DNA from: a virus
Length of the DNA: 48,539 nt
Reading direction: 5' to 3' (one strand)
Virus record (IMG/VR): IMGVR_UViG_3300026078_000038
Coordinates: 1 to 48,539 of that record
Each line of letters begins with the position of its first letter. Position 1 is the stretch's first letter. The notes beneath the pieces were generated by a model, which was not told the DNA's origin, did not search any database, and worked only from the letters and a program-made list of their open reading frames with translations. Both the position numbers and the translations under genes were made by a program. Positions 30,373 through 39,962 of the stretch are shown piece after piece.

Positions 30373-31097
30373 TATACAACCATCCAGGAGAGTACTATTG
30401 AATTAGAAAATCCTTTAGTACCCGAAGCAGTCCACGCAGTGCTAGACCCTCCGTTCAAGAATGAAAGTGTATTGGTGCCTGTCGTAATGATAGCAGCTAC
30501 GTCTGTTCCTTGTCCGCCGTTATTTGTGAACGTAGGACCAGAAAGAGCTATTACCTGAGTGGTAGTGGGAGGAATTATTGCGCTAGGAACGTTTGAAAGA
30601 GTGAAGGAAGTGGAGGTGCTTGTTCCCGACACAGCTCCGATCTGTAGTACTGCAAATTGCCCTATCTTGTACCAATTACACGTAGAAGTGAGAGTCGAAC
30701 CGTAACCGGTGAACTGTCCGACAAAAGATCCTGAATTTGGGGTTATAGATGTGGCGGGAGACCCAGCAGTGATCGTTCCGTCTCCCCCTATCTTAAGAAG
30801 GTTATTGCCTGTGGCACTGGAGATGGCCAGTGCCGTATCGGACGAGTTAGTGCCGGCCGTTATATTAAGGCCGTAGGATTGTCCGGTGGTTGTATTAGAC
30901 GTTATCGTCTGGGCGTACGAATTGGCGTTACTCCCTACGCTCAAGCCCTTAACAGGAGTATCTAGCTTAGTAGCGATAGCTGTGGCGATAGCCCCCAGTT
31001 CCGCATCTATCTGCACCCCCTTGATATACTTATTAGTATCGTTTAAGGCCAGGGAGTCTTTGGGACCATAAAGGATGATTTGGGAGTAATTACTCAT
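30372..31097 (-). CDS. tail fibre-like protein
   Basis: 241 residues. Short N-terminal helix, then a repetitive Ser/Thr/Asn/Gly-rich beta region (TITSNTTTGQSYGLNITAG, SSDTALAISSATGNNLL) and a compact C-terminal beta domain from about residue 130. This is the usual build of small trimeric tail fibre or head fibre proteins. Follows the nozzle-like protein gene with a 1-nt overlap. Receptor role is inferred. Confidence 0.55.
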   Translation of the reverse strand: MSNYSQIILYGPKDSLALNDTNKYIKGVQIDAELGAIATAIATKLDTPVKGLSVGSNANSYAQTITSNTTTGQSYGLNITAGTNSSDTALAISSATGNNLLKIGGDGTITAGSPATSITPNSGSFVGQFTGYGSTLTSTCNWYKIGQFAVLQIGAVSGTSTSTSFTLSNVPSAIIPPTTTQVIALSGPTFTNNGGQGTDVAAIITTGTNTLSFLNGGSSTAWTASGTKGFSNSIVLSWMVV

Positions 31098-32623
31098 TAG
31101 GCAATCCTGCCTACCTTCGCGAATAGTTGCATTTGGTTGAGAGAAAAGCTGGCCAAAGACGCCGTAAAATCAAGGCCGACCTTCACGAACTGGCCCCCGG
31201 AGTTAGTGGGCACTCGGATATCGAACAAGGCGTTACCTCCGCCCCACTGGTCTGCTCCCCACTGCGCTGAACCCCACTGAGCAACGGATGACAGGGCTTG
31301 GATGGTAACTTGGGAGGTCGTAAAATTATCGGAGAAGTCGTAGGCCCACTTGAAAGTAAGCTGACCACCACCTGAGCTAGAAAATACGGCCAGTACTCTC
31401 TTTAGCATCTTAACGCGGTTAGCTACGTCAGGTCCTAGATCTAGCCATCCAGATTCAAACGTGGAGATGAAATTAGATCCGTTATCTTGCATCCCCTGGT
31501 ACTGGAATATCTGGCCTCCAGATGCTCCATAAAGAGTAACGTTATCCTTTAGTGTAACGAGGGCTTTGGGTATAAAATTATTCCACGTCGTAACGCGCCA
31601 CGTGCCGTCTTCTAAAGGAAGACGGGTATCGAAAGCGAATACCACTCCAGATACAGGAGCTGAGACTAGGTATAGTCCATTGAACGCGTTATAAGTGGAT
31701 CTCAGACCTGAGGAAGTCTCCGACCCAGCGGTAGAATTAAAGTAATCTCGTACGTTCAGAGATATGTTACGAACAGCATTAGATCTCTCAATGATAACTC
31801 TTTTGAGAGACTGAACGCCGGCTCCTGACATGAATACCAGGTCATCTCCGTTAACATTCTGAACGCTATCTCTAGCTGTGCACCCGATCCCCGGTACAAT
31901 ATCGGAGACCCTGATATTGATAGGGTCCAGTCCTAAAGGAGATCCACTGCCGTCTTGGAAGATAACTATGTTTCTTGATCCGAAGACGACCAGCAGATTG
32001 TTGAAGGATGCAAGTGCAACGACAGAATCGTTTCCGGTTCCCCATACGCTAGTAAGGTTAATAGAACCGGCTCCTGTGATATTCCAATTGGTAGCGTCAA
32101 GGAGGTTACAATACTTGATTGTCTGGCCTGTAGAATCAGTTCCCCATAGACGACCAAAGGCGCTGAGTAGCTCGTTACCGTTCGGAACAGTTCCACTAGC
32201 GGCGGTGACAGTAGTAAAGTTTCCGCTGCCAGTCCACACAATAAGTGGGTGACCTGTCTGGAGGCCATAGACATTCCCATTGAAGTTCTGGAATTTCCAG
32301 TTATCGGCTGTGGGAACAAGAGCGCCAGTAATATCCGTGAGGGTAGTGGTGCCCTTGTAAAGCTTATTGCCGGCAGTAGAGATAACGACGTTCGAACCGG
32401 AGGTAGGAACGTACTCGAATAGCTGAGTTATGGTTCCAGATACCGGAGAAGAGTTCTGGACTACCCATCCACTACGTGCTGATAGGCGATTAGTGGCATC
32501 GAATACCATATTAGAGGCCTTAGTAGCCCACGAAGGATCCAATATGGTGGACGAGGATTGTAGATTAAGACCTCGTATGCCGGAACTAGTCAGGCTAAGT
32601 GGAGCTAAAGGGGCGCTAGGCAT
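31097..32623 (-). CDS. tail nozzle / tubular protein B-like
   Basis: 508 residues, all-beta, starting near RGLNLQSSSTILDPSWATKASN, a typical opening of the nozzle proteins that plug the podovirus tail (P22 gp10 and T7 gp12 type beta-propellers). Repeated blade-like segments (LLVVFGSRNIVIFQD, GDDLVFMSGAGVQSL, NGLYLVSAP) run through the middle. Directly follows the adaptor gene, the normal order of head completion and tail genes. Assignment by architecture and position. Confidence 0.7.
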   Translation of the reverse strand: MPSAPLAPLSLTSSGIRGLNLQSSSTILDPSWATKASNMVFDATNRLSARSGWVVQNSSPVSGTITQLFEYVPTSGSNVVISTAGNKLYKGTTTLTDITGALVPTADNWKFQNFNGNVYGLQTGHPLIVWTGSGNFTTVTAASGTVPNGNELLSAFGRLWGTDSTGQTIKYCNLLDATNWNITGAGSINLTSVWGTGNDSVVALASFNNLLVVFGSRNIVIFQDGSGSPLGLDPINIRVSDIVPGIGCTARDSVQNVNGDDLVFMSGAGVQSLKRVIIERSNAVRNISLNVRDYFNSTAGSETSSGLRSTYNAFNGLYLVSAPVSGVVFAFDTRLPLEDGTWRVTTWNNFIPKALVTLKDNVTLYGASGGQIFQYQGMQDNGSNFISTFESGWLDLGPDVANRVKMLKRVLAVFSSSGGGQLTFKWAYDFSDNFTTSQVTIQALSSVAQWGSAQWGADQWGGGNALFDIRVPTNSGGQFVKVGLDFTASLASFSLNQMQLFAKVGRIA

Positions 32624-32625
32624 CG

Positions 32626-33396
32626 TTAGTATCGTGCCCCGTATGGCACTACCAGGGCCATATTAAGCTGTTGCTGCTGCTGATCTAGCGCAATAGCGGC
32701 TGCCAGAGTGTCTTCTACCTTGGCGGCCGTCAAAGTTAGCGTCTCTCCTAGTTCTTCCCCTCGTTCATACAGAGAGTATAGGTACGCCTTTTGTACTACG
32801 GGAGCTGAGGGTACTTTCATAGTATCCGAATCCGAAGACAGCTCAGATTGAGGATTACAAATATACAACTGCATTGTATACGCAATGTCTGGCAGGTCGT
32901 ACAGAAGAATTGCTTTGTTCCACATGCCCGCTTGAGCATAGAACGTAGATTGCGCTAATTGCCATTTAGCTGGAGCAGCGTGATTAACTCCGCTATTATT
33001 TAGCAATTGAATCTTTGTAACCTGGTCATATAGGACCGGCTCATATTTGAGACGTCGCTCATACTGTGGCGTTACATTAAATAGAAGTGGTTCATCTTCA
33101 ACGGCGTCGAGCCAAAGCCTGGCCCTCTCATTAGCTCCTGCTGGAGCGCTAAGCGGAGGGGAGGCATATCTAGTCAGCATCGTATTCGTCTCATACGAAA
33201 CAATGCCACTAGCACAATTAAATGTGAGATAGTCGAGGAGTTGTGACCACTGCCACGCATCCTCGACTTCTCGTTTAGCGTCATTAACAAGAGCACCTAT
33301 CAGCGTTGAGTAGGGAGTCTGAGTCACAGTGGAGACCTGAGTCTCCCTAAGACGTACAAGTACGTCGTTTACAAGCTGTAAGTAAGTTCTTGCCAT
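32626..33396 (-). CDS. head-tail adaptor (SU10-type / tubular protein A-like)
   Basis: 256 residues beginning MARTYLQLVNDVLVRLRETQVS, the characteristic N-terminal helix of podovirus adaptors, followed by AKREVEDAWQWSQL and a beta core. The C-terminus is helical and Gln-rich. It forms the ring between portal and nozzle. Sits directly downstream of the coat gene. The start codon lies in an AT-rich stretch without a clear Shine-Dalgarno. Confidence 0.75.
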   Translation of the reverse strand: MARTYLQLVNDVLVRLRETQVSTVTQTPYSTLIGALVNDAKREVEDAWQWSQLLDYLTFNCASGIVSYETNTMLTRYASPPLSAPAGANERARLWLDAVEDEPLLFNVTPQYERRLKYEPVLYDQVTKIQLLNNSGVNHAAPAKWQLAQSTFYAQAGMWNKAILLYDLPDIAYTMQLYICNPQSELSSDSDTMKVPSAPVVQKAYLYSLYERGEELGETLTLTAAKVEDTLAAAIALDQQQQQLNMALVVPYGARY

Positions 33397-33416
33397 TTTA
33401 GCTTACAAAACTACCG

Positions 33417-34400
33417 TTAGGTAGCAGGAACGATAACGCTCAGACCACGATCCAAGGAGGCCGTGTTCTCAGTGCGAACCACAGCGGCGCCGAAGGCGAC
33501 ATCCGCTACGATAGCATCCGAGAGGAACTCTACCTTGTACTGAGCCTGGACCCGCGGCTTGATCTGATTGACCAGAATCATCGCACTCTGGTGAGAGTAG
33601 ATGACCTGCCGATACGCCGTGGTGGTGTCCGTAGCGGTGAAGGACGAGCAGTTGCTCGACACGTACACGGGAGTGCCGTAGAGATTACCTACGTATCCGT
33701 TTCGAATCGAATTACCGTCGCCACCCTCTCCAATGAACGCCTGCTCAGTGAACCGCGGGATACCCAGGAGCTTCCTCTTGGCCACCGGAGGCAGACACCA
33801 GAACCGGTCGTCGCCAGGAACGTCGAGATCGTCAAGGGTCTGCATCAGCCGGCGGATGCCGTCATCAGTCAGATCCGAACCGTTACCCGTGTTCGTGTTA
33901 GCGCCCGGATTCCAGGCCGTAGAGCCATCGCCACCGATGACCGAACCACCCGAAGCCTTAGCGCCCGCAGACACCGCAGCGCCACCAGCAAGGACAGCCG
34001 CTACCTGATCATGAAGATAAGTATCTACCGCCAGTGCCAGGGAGTAGCTCATGTCATTGACAATGAACTTCCGGAGGCTAGGGAGAGATTGCTTCTCAAC
34101 GAGATCGGGCAACTGCTTACCGTGCACCCACCACTGGTTAATGGTGATAGTGAACTCGTTAGTAGTCGGAGCCGTGAAAGTGACCGCCTGACCCGGAGTG
34201 CTGAAGTACTGAGCCGCAGTACCGCGAGTGGAGGTCGGAATGTGGACCGTATCACCGTACTTGCCGGAGTGGTCCATGTTGTCAACCAAGTTCGCGAGAA
34301 CGAGGTTCTTCTTGTAGCGAACACTGAGTTCGTCCGCCCAGAGATCCGGGAGGAACGTACTAATGTTGCTAAAGGTTAATTGGCCAGTGCCAAGTGCCAT
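33417..34400 (-). CDS. major capsid protein
   Basis: 327 residues, AAGG upstream. HK97-fold coat type suggested by the N-terminal arm, YGDTVHIPTSTRG and a Gly/Ala-rich insertion (about 135-170) in the middle, then DRFWCLPPVAKRKLL, YVGNLYGTPVYVSSN and a final beta domain with FGAAVVRTE. Order scaffold-coat-adaptor is the usual one. A weak hairpin (GAGTT/AACTC, 34422-34439) overlaps the scaffold stop just upstream and may help set coat mRNA levels. Confidence 0.8.
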   Translation of the reverse strand: MALGTGQLTFSNISTFLPDLWADELSVRYKKNLVLANLVDNMDHSGKYGDTVHIPTSTRGTAAQYFSTPGQAVTFTAPTTNEFTITINQWWVHGKQLPDLVEKQSLPSLRKFIVNDMSYSLALAVDTYLHDQVAAVLAGGAAVSAGAKASGGSVIGGDGSTAWNPGANTNTGNGSDLTDDGIRRLMQTLDDLDVPGDDRFWCLPPVAKRKLLGIPRFTEQAFIGEGGDGNSIRNGYVGNLYGTPVYVSSNCSSFTATDTTTAYRQVIYSHQSAMILVNQIKPRVQAQYKVEFLSDAIVADVAFGAAVVRTENTASLDRGLSVIVPAT

Positions 34401-34428
34401 AGTCTTAAATTACCTTAAAATGAGTTGA

Positions 34429-35226
34429 TTATCTAACTCGTTTCTCAAGGTGAGCTAGCTGATATTCCCTTTGGAATTCTGGGTCTTCCCACTTCGCCTT
34501 AGCGTGCGCGTCCCCGTTGATAGCCTTAGTATGCAGCTCCATTAGCTTAATACGGCTGTAGATGGGTTTCCCTACGGGCTCCCCTCCTGCCGGCTTAGTA
34601 ACGGAGACAGCGCCTACACGGGCCTGTCTAGCGGTCTCAGACGCCTGCCTTGCGGCTTGGTGTTCTCCCCACAATTCCCACAGTTCTTGGCCTGCATTGA
34701 AATTATACTTATCGAGACTGCCCAGAAGCTTAGTGCGAACAGGAGATGCCAGTACCCACGACTGGAACGCTGGATCTTGGACATCCTGGCGGTAGGTCGG
34801 GTGAGACTGTGCGAACCTCTGCTCCTGAATCTGGAGTTCGAGTTGCGTAATTCTTTCATTACCGGACTTGACGGCGGGGTTTTCTTCTACTACCTTGTTA
34901 ACAGAGTTTACGGGATCGTTGAGAAGGGTCTCAGGAGTGAGTTCCATCTTCTTAACGGGCTCGGCTTGCGTACTATGAGCGGTTACTCGATTTATGATTT
35001 CATTCTGTGAGTCCACGAGCTTACGCAACTGCCCCAGTTCGTTACCCTGGCGAGTTAGCACCTTTTCGATATTAACGTGCATATCGACGAGGTCGTCTCG
35101 TGTCTTGTCCTTGTATTTCTCCGGGATGGTCTCGGCAATCTGCCGCATCTGCGGATCATTAGGATCTTTAACTACATCTTTATATTCTAAATCTAAGTCG
35201 TTCGTGTTCGCATTCAAATCAGTCAT
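34429..35226 (-). CDS. scaffolding protein
   Basis: 265 residues, AGGA upstream. Highly charged, helical, low in aromatics, with an acidic N-terminus, a Gln/Glu coiled coil (NERITQLELQIQEQRFAQSH, about 120-140) and a basic C-terminal helix (REYQLAHLEKRVR), the usual coat-binding end. Immediately upstream of the coat gene. These traits together define a podovirus scaffold. Confidence 0.75.
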   Translation of the reverse strand: MTDLNANTNDLDLEYKDVVKDPNDPQMRQIAETIPEKYKDKTRDDLVDMHVNIEKVLTRQGNELGQLRKLVDSQNEIINRVTAHSTQAEPVKKMELTPETLLNDPVNSVNKVVEENPAVKSGNERITQLELQIQEQRFAQSHPTYRQDVQDPAFQSWVLASPVRTKLLGSLDKYNFNAGQELWELWGEHQAARQASETARQARVGAVSVTKPAGGEPVGKPIYSRIKLMELHTKAINGDAHAKAKWEDPEFQREYQLAHLEKRVR

Positions 35227-35271
35227 TTCACAGTCCTATAAGGGTTGCTGGAGGGGTTTAAGACCGGAGGC

Positions 35272-35547
35272 TTAATATTCTTTAAGGTTGGGCTGGCCGT
35301 CCGCCCTACCGCCTTTATCCGTTCTGTTCTTTTGTTCTTGCATTCGATCCCATTTAGCTGCAGCGGTGGGGAAGTCTTTAGAGACTCCCATTTTCCGCCA
35401 AGCGATCAGGGGGGAAGCAAGATTACGTTCTGCGGTTTTACCACAGTTCTTACAAGGTACTTCCTTTTCAAAGGAGTACACTCGATCCTCGAAATGAACT
35501 CCACATGCTGTACACGTGAAGTCATAAAACATTTTAGAGAGCGCCAT
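35272..35547 (-). CDS. FmdB-type zinc-ribbon protein
   Basis: 91 residues from ATG 35547, chosen for GAGG upstream; ATG 35532 is possible. MFYDFTCTACGVHFEDR and VPCKNCGKTAER give two C-x2-C pairs as in FmdB regulatory-type zinc ribbons, common as small phage proteins near the portal. The rest is basic and disordered. Overlaps the neighbouring gene by 14 nt. Confidence 0.7.
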   Translation of the reverse strand: MALSKMFYDFTCTACGVHFEDRVYSFEKEVPCKNCGKTAERNLASPLIAWRKMGVSKDFPTAAAKWDRMQEQKNRTDKGGRADGQPNLKEY

Positions 35548-35794
35548 CACCAACCTCGGGTAGATTGCTCTCTTGCTTGTATTTCGTGATGAACTCTTCT
35601 AGGCCAATGATATACTGGTAGCCAGCCGCCAAACCTCTAGTGAAGTTCACTTGGTCTATATCGGATCGGCCCTCCATTAGGCTTTGGGCCATCTGTAGGC
35701 GCTTGCTGGAAAGGTCGCTGACCAGCTCCTTCCACCCAGACTGGGCGAACAGTACTTCGTATTGGTCGATTAACTTTGATTCTTCGGCTGTCAC
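35534..35794 (-). CDS. hypothetical small helical protein
   Basis: 86 residues, GTG overlapping the portal stop by 4 nt (GTGA). All-helical with a conserved-looking FTRGLAAGYQYIIGLEEFI segment. Such small helical proteins occur after portal genes in podoviruses. No specific function known to me. Confidence 0.6.
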   Translation of the reverse strand: MTAEESKLIDQYEVLFAQSGWKELVSDLSSKRLQMAQSLMEGRSDIDQVNFTRGLAAGYQYIIGLEEFITKYKQESNLPEVGDGAL

Positions 35795-38064
35795 TTCTTA
35801 GGTCCTTTGGGCGCAGGCTTAAGTTTGGCAAGTTGCACCTTGTTTTCGTGATCGGCTTTGGTCTTATTAGTGTCGTGACCGCGGTCCAGCTTGTTCTGGT
35901 TTCCTTCGTGCTCCATCTGCTGTTTAGCCATGGACTGCATAACGGCACGATCTTTGTCCATCTGATGCGATTGCATCTCTCGGTCTTTGTCGTGCTTCTC
36001 TTTCTCTACAGCCAATTCCTGCTGTTTGTGCTTGTCCTCTACCGCCAACTTGACCACATCGTGTGCGTGGTCCTTGTGGTGCGCAACGTGATCCAGAGCC
36101 GTAGCAATCCGGTCGTGATGAGAGTCGGTGATAGCGTGGCCGGTCTTGACACCTTCGAGGTGCAACTGAGCGGCGGCAATCTCGACTTTCTGAGGTTCGG
36201 ACTTGGCCTGAGCCATGACGTGAGCGTACTTGGCAGCGTTGACCGGGATCTCGGATTTGAGCTTCTCGCCCTCCATCTTGAGCTTCGCCACCTCGGCCAG
36301 GGCTCCTTCGAGCTGGGCCTGCTGCATTTGCTGTTGCATTTGCTGCTGTTGTGGGTTCGGCTGCATCATCTGCTCGATGGCCGCTACCGCCTCTTGGCGA
36401 GACGGGCCGCTGTAGTTCTCGATGATCGCCTTGAGGACGATATTGAAAGCCGGGGTCTGCGGAGGGATGATAGCCAGGAGGTTCGTCATCTGCGTCTGCT
36501 CGAACTCGCGAGCCAGGATCGACATAGACGACTGAACGATGAACTCTTGGTTAGTCGGATACCGCTTAGGATTGAGTATCTGGTAGGCTAGATAAGTCTT
36601 TTTAACCAGTGGATCAAGGAAGTCCACATCGACCGTTTGCATGGTGAGCTTAGCTCTCTTGAGCATAGCTGCCATTGACATAGACGCGCCAGATGCGCTG
36701 GCAGCTCCGGCCGCCGGGCTATCGCCTCCGGGATCAAAGGTCCCTGTGGCGAGTTGCACCATCCTCTCCAAATCTCCGGATTGCTGGAACCAGGCTGGAT
36801 TGATCTGTCCGAATTGGATGGGCCGAATGATCTCTTCAGGGTCTCCATTGGTTAGAAACGCCTTTCCGGGTCGGACTTGGAGATTGAGGTTCCTCGGTAG
36901 TCTAGTTGCGTCAAAACCCACAACTGGATAAGTGATAAGAGCCATAGCATCAATACGGCCTCTAAGCTCGGCATCAAGAGCCATTTGAGCATTGTAGGCT
37001 TTCTCGACCACGCCTCGCCCCCAGAACCGATTAGGGACGCGATCATGCTGATATGCAATAAAACCACGGTCACCGTTAGGGAACGGGTTAGTAGACTTCT
37101 TGAGAAGTGCGTTACCGTTCGCGATAATGACGATGGCTTCCACCATGGGCTCTGGTGGGGTGTGTTCATCTGAGCTATCCTCTACCGCGTACGGGGTAAG
37201 TGGAGTGTCGTCCGTTTCGGCAGATTCGTCGAAGAACTTGGCAGGGACCTTTCCGTGGTATTCTGTGATGTACGTAGCATCAAGGATGTTAACCTCAAGA
37301 CTCTCGCCCTTTGGCCCACGGGCAATGATGCCAGTTGCATAGCCAGACGCAGATCCGATAGGTACGTTGAAGTACTCACCCCGTCGTTGTTTTTCTTCGA
37401 TTTCGTCGATGGGTCTAATGGTTTCATGGGCTACGCCCTGAGCTTCCTCAATATTAAGAGCAGCGGTATCAATTACGAAATTGTAGGGTGGTATAGCCTG
37501 CCAATAAACACACGTAGCTTCTTCGGAAGTCTGTGTCGGGTTATTGTAGGAGTCTGCGTCTCCGACTTTGTCGTACGTTTTCTCTTCGACGATACGCTTG
37601 GCGATTCCTGTGCCGTAGATGGCTCCGTTTTGGTAGGTCTCGATGATAGCGTGCTTGACTTTGTCTCGGTCGAAGTCATAGAGCAGGTTGTTCCTGGCTT
37701 GTTCAGCCATCTGGAGAATCTGGGGCGGAGCGTCGCTACTCTCTCTTATGTCGAACCAGTCTCCTCTACCGAACGTCGCCTCAACCATCTCAGCGACCGT
37801 TGCATCCACAGCCTGTTGAGTTGCTGGTGCAATGAGTCGAGAGCGCTCAGAGTCTCTTTGCTTGAGACGGGCGTTCCACTGCCCACGCCAGATGTTCCAA
37901 TACTGATCCCAGAGATCGAAGTAGTTCGAGTCACGGGTCGTTCTCCAACGCATGACACGGGACATAACCCAAGATACGAGTTCGCCACTTTGGCCTCTAG
38001 TCTGTAGATTTTCCGATGCAACGTTCTGCGGGTCGGTCGTTACATCTGATGTACTAATAGTCAC
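35791..38064 (-). CDS. portal protein
   Basis: 757 residues from GTG 38064. The portal core spans about 1-560: MSRVMRWRTTRDSNYFDLW, NNLLYDFDRDKVKHAIIETYQNGAIYGTGIAK, PYNFVIDTAA, GDRGFIAYQHDRVPNRFWGRG and a Gly/Ala-rich linker before the C-terminal crown region. From about 570 on there is a very long Gln-, His- and Lys-rich coiled coil ending PAPKGPKK, an extended barrel like those of long podovirus portals. It forms the dodecameric DNA gate. Lies between terminase and scaffold, as usual. Confidence 0.85.
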   Translation of the reverse strand: MTISTSDVTTDPQNVASENLQTRGQSGELVSWVMSRVMRWRTTRDSNYFDLWDQYWNIWRGQWNARLKQRDSERSRLIAPATQQAVDATVAEMVEATFGRGDWFDIRESSDAPPQILQMAEQARNNLLYDFDRDKVKHAIIETYQNGAIYGTGIAKRIVEEKTYDKVGDADSYNNPTQTSEEATCVYWQAIPPYNFVIDTAALNIEEAQGVAHETIRPIDEIEEKQRRGEYFNVPIGSASGYATGIIARGPKGESLEVNILDATYITEYHGKVPAKFFDESAETDDTPLTPYAVEDSSDEHTPPEPMVEAIVIIANGNALLKKSTNPFPNGDRGFIAYQHDRVPNRFWGRGVVEKAYNAQMALDAELRGRIDAMALITYPVVGFDATRLPRNLNLQVRPGKAFLTNGDPEEIIRPIQFGQINPAWFQQSGDLERMVQLATGTFDPGGDSPAAGAASASGASMSMAAMLKRAKLTMQTVDVDFLDPLVKKTYLAYQILNPKRYPTNQEFIVQSSMSILAREFEQTQMTNLLAIIPPQTPAFNIVLKAIIENYSGPSRQEAVAAIEQMMQPNPQQQQMQQQMQQAQLEGALAEVAKLKMEGEKLKSEIPVNAAKYAHVMAQAKSEPQKVEIAAAQLHLEGVKTGHAITDSHHDRIATALDHVAHHKDHAHDVVKLAVEDKHKQQELAVEKEKHDKDREMQSHQMDKDRAVMQSMAKQQMEHEGNQNKLDRGHDTNKTKADHENKVQLAKLKPAPKGPKK

Positions 38065-38067
38065 GTA

Positions 38068-39438
38068 CTAAATACCAGCGTAGATGTTCAAGGTTTCGAC
38101 CCCGTCCCATTCATCCCATCCTCGCCCGCCATCAGACGTGATAGACGTTCCTGGTATGAGCTGTCGTCCATAGTCGGCATAATCGACATCAGCGAGCTGG
38201 TCCACATAGGCCAGAGCGTCCAATAGGTCGTCATGTGCCAGGGGGGAAGGGAAATCATTTCCTTGCTCAATGAGAGCTCGCTGCCACAGGTTTCTTGGAT
38301 CTTCGATCTCGTTGAGGTATAGTCGGTGCTTTTCCAGTCGTCCTTCAAGTCCCCACCTTATACGGTCCTCTTTGGACCCTTTATTCTTTCCGCTCGGGAT
38401 CAGATCCCACACCGGAAAATAGCGGTTTAACCTCCGCTGTTCGTCTTCCAAGTACGGGGTCATCGCTGCTCTTAAAGCGCCCTTTTCGATCCCCAGTTTC
38501 ATCGGCCTGACGTCGGAGTAAGCTTTTAAGATTCTTAGGGCTGTCTCTCTCGAGTCCCATTGACCGTGAATAATCTCTTTTACCCACCAGCCGAACGTCC
38601 CGACTTTGACAATAGCAATAGCGTGTTCATCACGTACCTTTAGGGCGCCTTTCTTCAAGGAGCCTTCGCTTGAGAATCCGGCAAGGTCCACAGTCATGTA
38701 GTAGTCCCCGTCCGCAGGCTCCGCACAGAACCTCCAGTTCTCTTCCTTTAGGATGATCCCACCACCAGAGTTGAAGCTCGCCCCGAACTCCTGGCGGGCA
38801 GCTGCAACGCTCATGTTGGACGAAGTGATTGCCTGGTGAATCTCGTCCGGGTTCAGCTTGGGATTCTTCAGGCTCTCGAACTGCCACGCAGCCCATCCTT
38901 TGTTTCGTAGCTTTCCATTGGCATCGTTCCAAAGATCATAGAAGTGGTTCTTGCCGTCAGGGGTGCCAATGAAGAGAGCTTCCCCCTCGACGTCAGCGAG
39001 AGCCGGCCGAATAATCATCGACCAAACCTCGTCTTTCATGAACGCGTATTCATCCATTACCACATAAGAAAGCCCAACTCCCCGGAGAGTATCTGGCCGA
39101 TCAGCACCCCGAATAGAAATGCGCCGACCGTTGATAAGAGTAATAGTAGCGACATTCTCGACAGTACCTCGGATTACTCCGCCTTCGGACTCCATCTTGG
39201 CCATTTCTTTCAGCTTAGGCCACATGATCTTCTTGCCCTGCTCAAACGTCGGGGCGATGTAGTAGACTTCTTTGTCCTGTACATCATACCCGGCGTAATT
39301 CGTACTCTGCAGACCGTGGATGATGAGTTCCACAGCCGCGTAGTGCGACTTACCGAATCTTCGACCCGCCGCGACTACCTTGAATCGAGACGGGTCATTG
39401 AAGATCTCTAGCTGAGATTCGTGAAGGTTAAATTCCAC
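38068..39438 (-). CDS. terminase large subunit
   Basis: 456 residues from GTG 39438. ATPase: Walker A AGRRFGKS (24-31), Walker B VVMDE (126-130), followed by a coupling motif IGTPDGKN. RNase H-type nuclease: TVDLAGF (first Asp), GIEKGA and HDDLLDALAY near the C-terminus. It pumps and cuts concatemeric DNA during packaging. The next gene (portal) starts 3 nt after its stop. Confidence 0.93.
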   Translation of the reverse strand: MEFNLHESQLEIFNDPSRFKVVAAGRRFGKSHYAAVELIIHGLQSTNYAGYDVQDKEVYYIAPTFEQGKKIMWPKLKEMAKMESEGGVIRGTVENVATITLINGRRISIRGADRPDTLRGVGLSYVVMDEYAFMKDEVWSMIIRPALADVEGEALFIGTPDGKNHFYDLWNDANGKLRNKGWAAWQFESLKNPKLNPDEIHQAITSSNMSVAAARQEFGASFNSGGGIILKEENWRFCAEPADGDYYMTVDLAGFSSEGSLKKGALKVRDEHAIAIVKVGTFGWWVKEIIHGQWDSRETALRILKAYSDVRPMKLGIEKGALRAAMTPYLEDEQRRLNRYFPVWDLIPSGKNKGSKEDRIRWGLEGRLEKHRLYLNEIEDPRNLWQRALIEQGNDFPSPLAHDDLLDALAYVDQLADVDYADYGRQLIPGTSITSDGGRGWDEWDGVETLNIYAGI

Positions 39439-39441
39439 AAA

Positions 39442-39768
39442 TTACAGGGTCAGGACTCTTTCGATATGCCCACACACGACATAGTAGGTCTGGGAAGCCG
39501 GATCAATAGCCCCGCCAGAGTTGTTCTGGAGGTAGATAACGACCGTATCCGCAGCCGTGACGTGCGCAGAGATACCAAGAGCGCCTGGATTGGCGGTAGA
39601 GCCTACGGACAGGACGTGCCATCGGCCGTCTAAGGAGACGCCAGGGACAGTCACTGTGACCGCTGCCTGGGCTCCAGAGGCGATAGAGGCTACGTCGGTT
39701 GTAGTGTTACCACTAGCAATCTCCGTATATACACCCCGGAACTGCCGGGCTTGTGCTCGCTGAGACAT
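39442..39768 (-). CDS. small beta-rich virion protein
   Basis: 108 residues. Beta sandwich-like sequence (AAVTVTVPGVSLDGRWHVLSVG, ADTVVIYLQNNSGGAIDP), ending in YYVVCGHIERVLTL. Similar in size and feel to the A proteins at the window ends and the protein at 40302, all probable head surface or head-tail accessory proteins. Four nt before terminase. Confidence 0.6.
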   Translation of the reverse strand: MSQRAQARQFRGVYTEIASGNTTTDVASIASGAQAAVTVTVPGVSLDGRWHVLSVGSTANPGALGISAHVTAADTVVIYLQNNSGGAIDPASQTYYVVCGHIERVLTL

Positions 39769-39770
39769 AA

Positions 39771-39962
39771 TTAACCCCTCTTGTGGTTATCTTTGCCGCG
39801 ATGCTCGGAACCGCCGAGATTCTGGGTAACACGATGCGGATAGGCCAGAATGACCTTTGCCTCGACGCTACCGTTAACTTGCCCAGGAGTATCATCCATA
39901 GAGCCACCAGTTTTCTGGTTCCCGGAACTCCTGTTCATGGCACCTTTGGATGCTGAACTCAT
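39771..39962 (-). CDS. small polar protein
   Basis: 63 residues, Ser/Gly/Asn/Lys-rich N-terminus and a short VEAKVILAYPHRV strand. Overlaps the previous gene's end by 4 nt and precedes the next by 2 nt, so it fits the operon. Function unknown. Confidence 0.5.
   Translation of the reverse strand: MSSASKGAMNRSSGNQKTGGSMDDTPGQVNGSVEAKVILAYPHRVTQNLGGSEHRGKDNHKRG

Noticed and set aside
33591-34379. 262-codon + strand frame opposite the capsid gene
   Set aside because: It mirrors the codon pattern of the coat gene, is Arg/Val-rich and has no ribosome site; a shadow frame.
35776-36591. 271-codon + strand frame opposite the portal C-terminus
   Set aside because: Leu/Val/Arg/His-rich by-product of the Gln/Lys/His-rich portal coiled coil.
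37255-38007. 250-codon + strand frame opposite the portal N-terminus
   Set aside because: Antisense shadow of a clear portal gene, with no operon neighbours on that strand.
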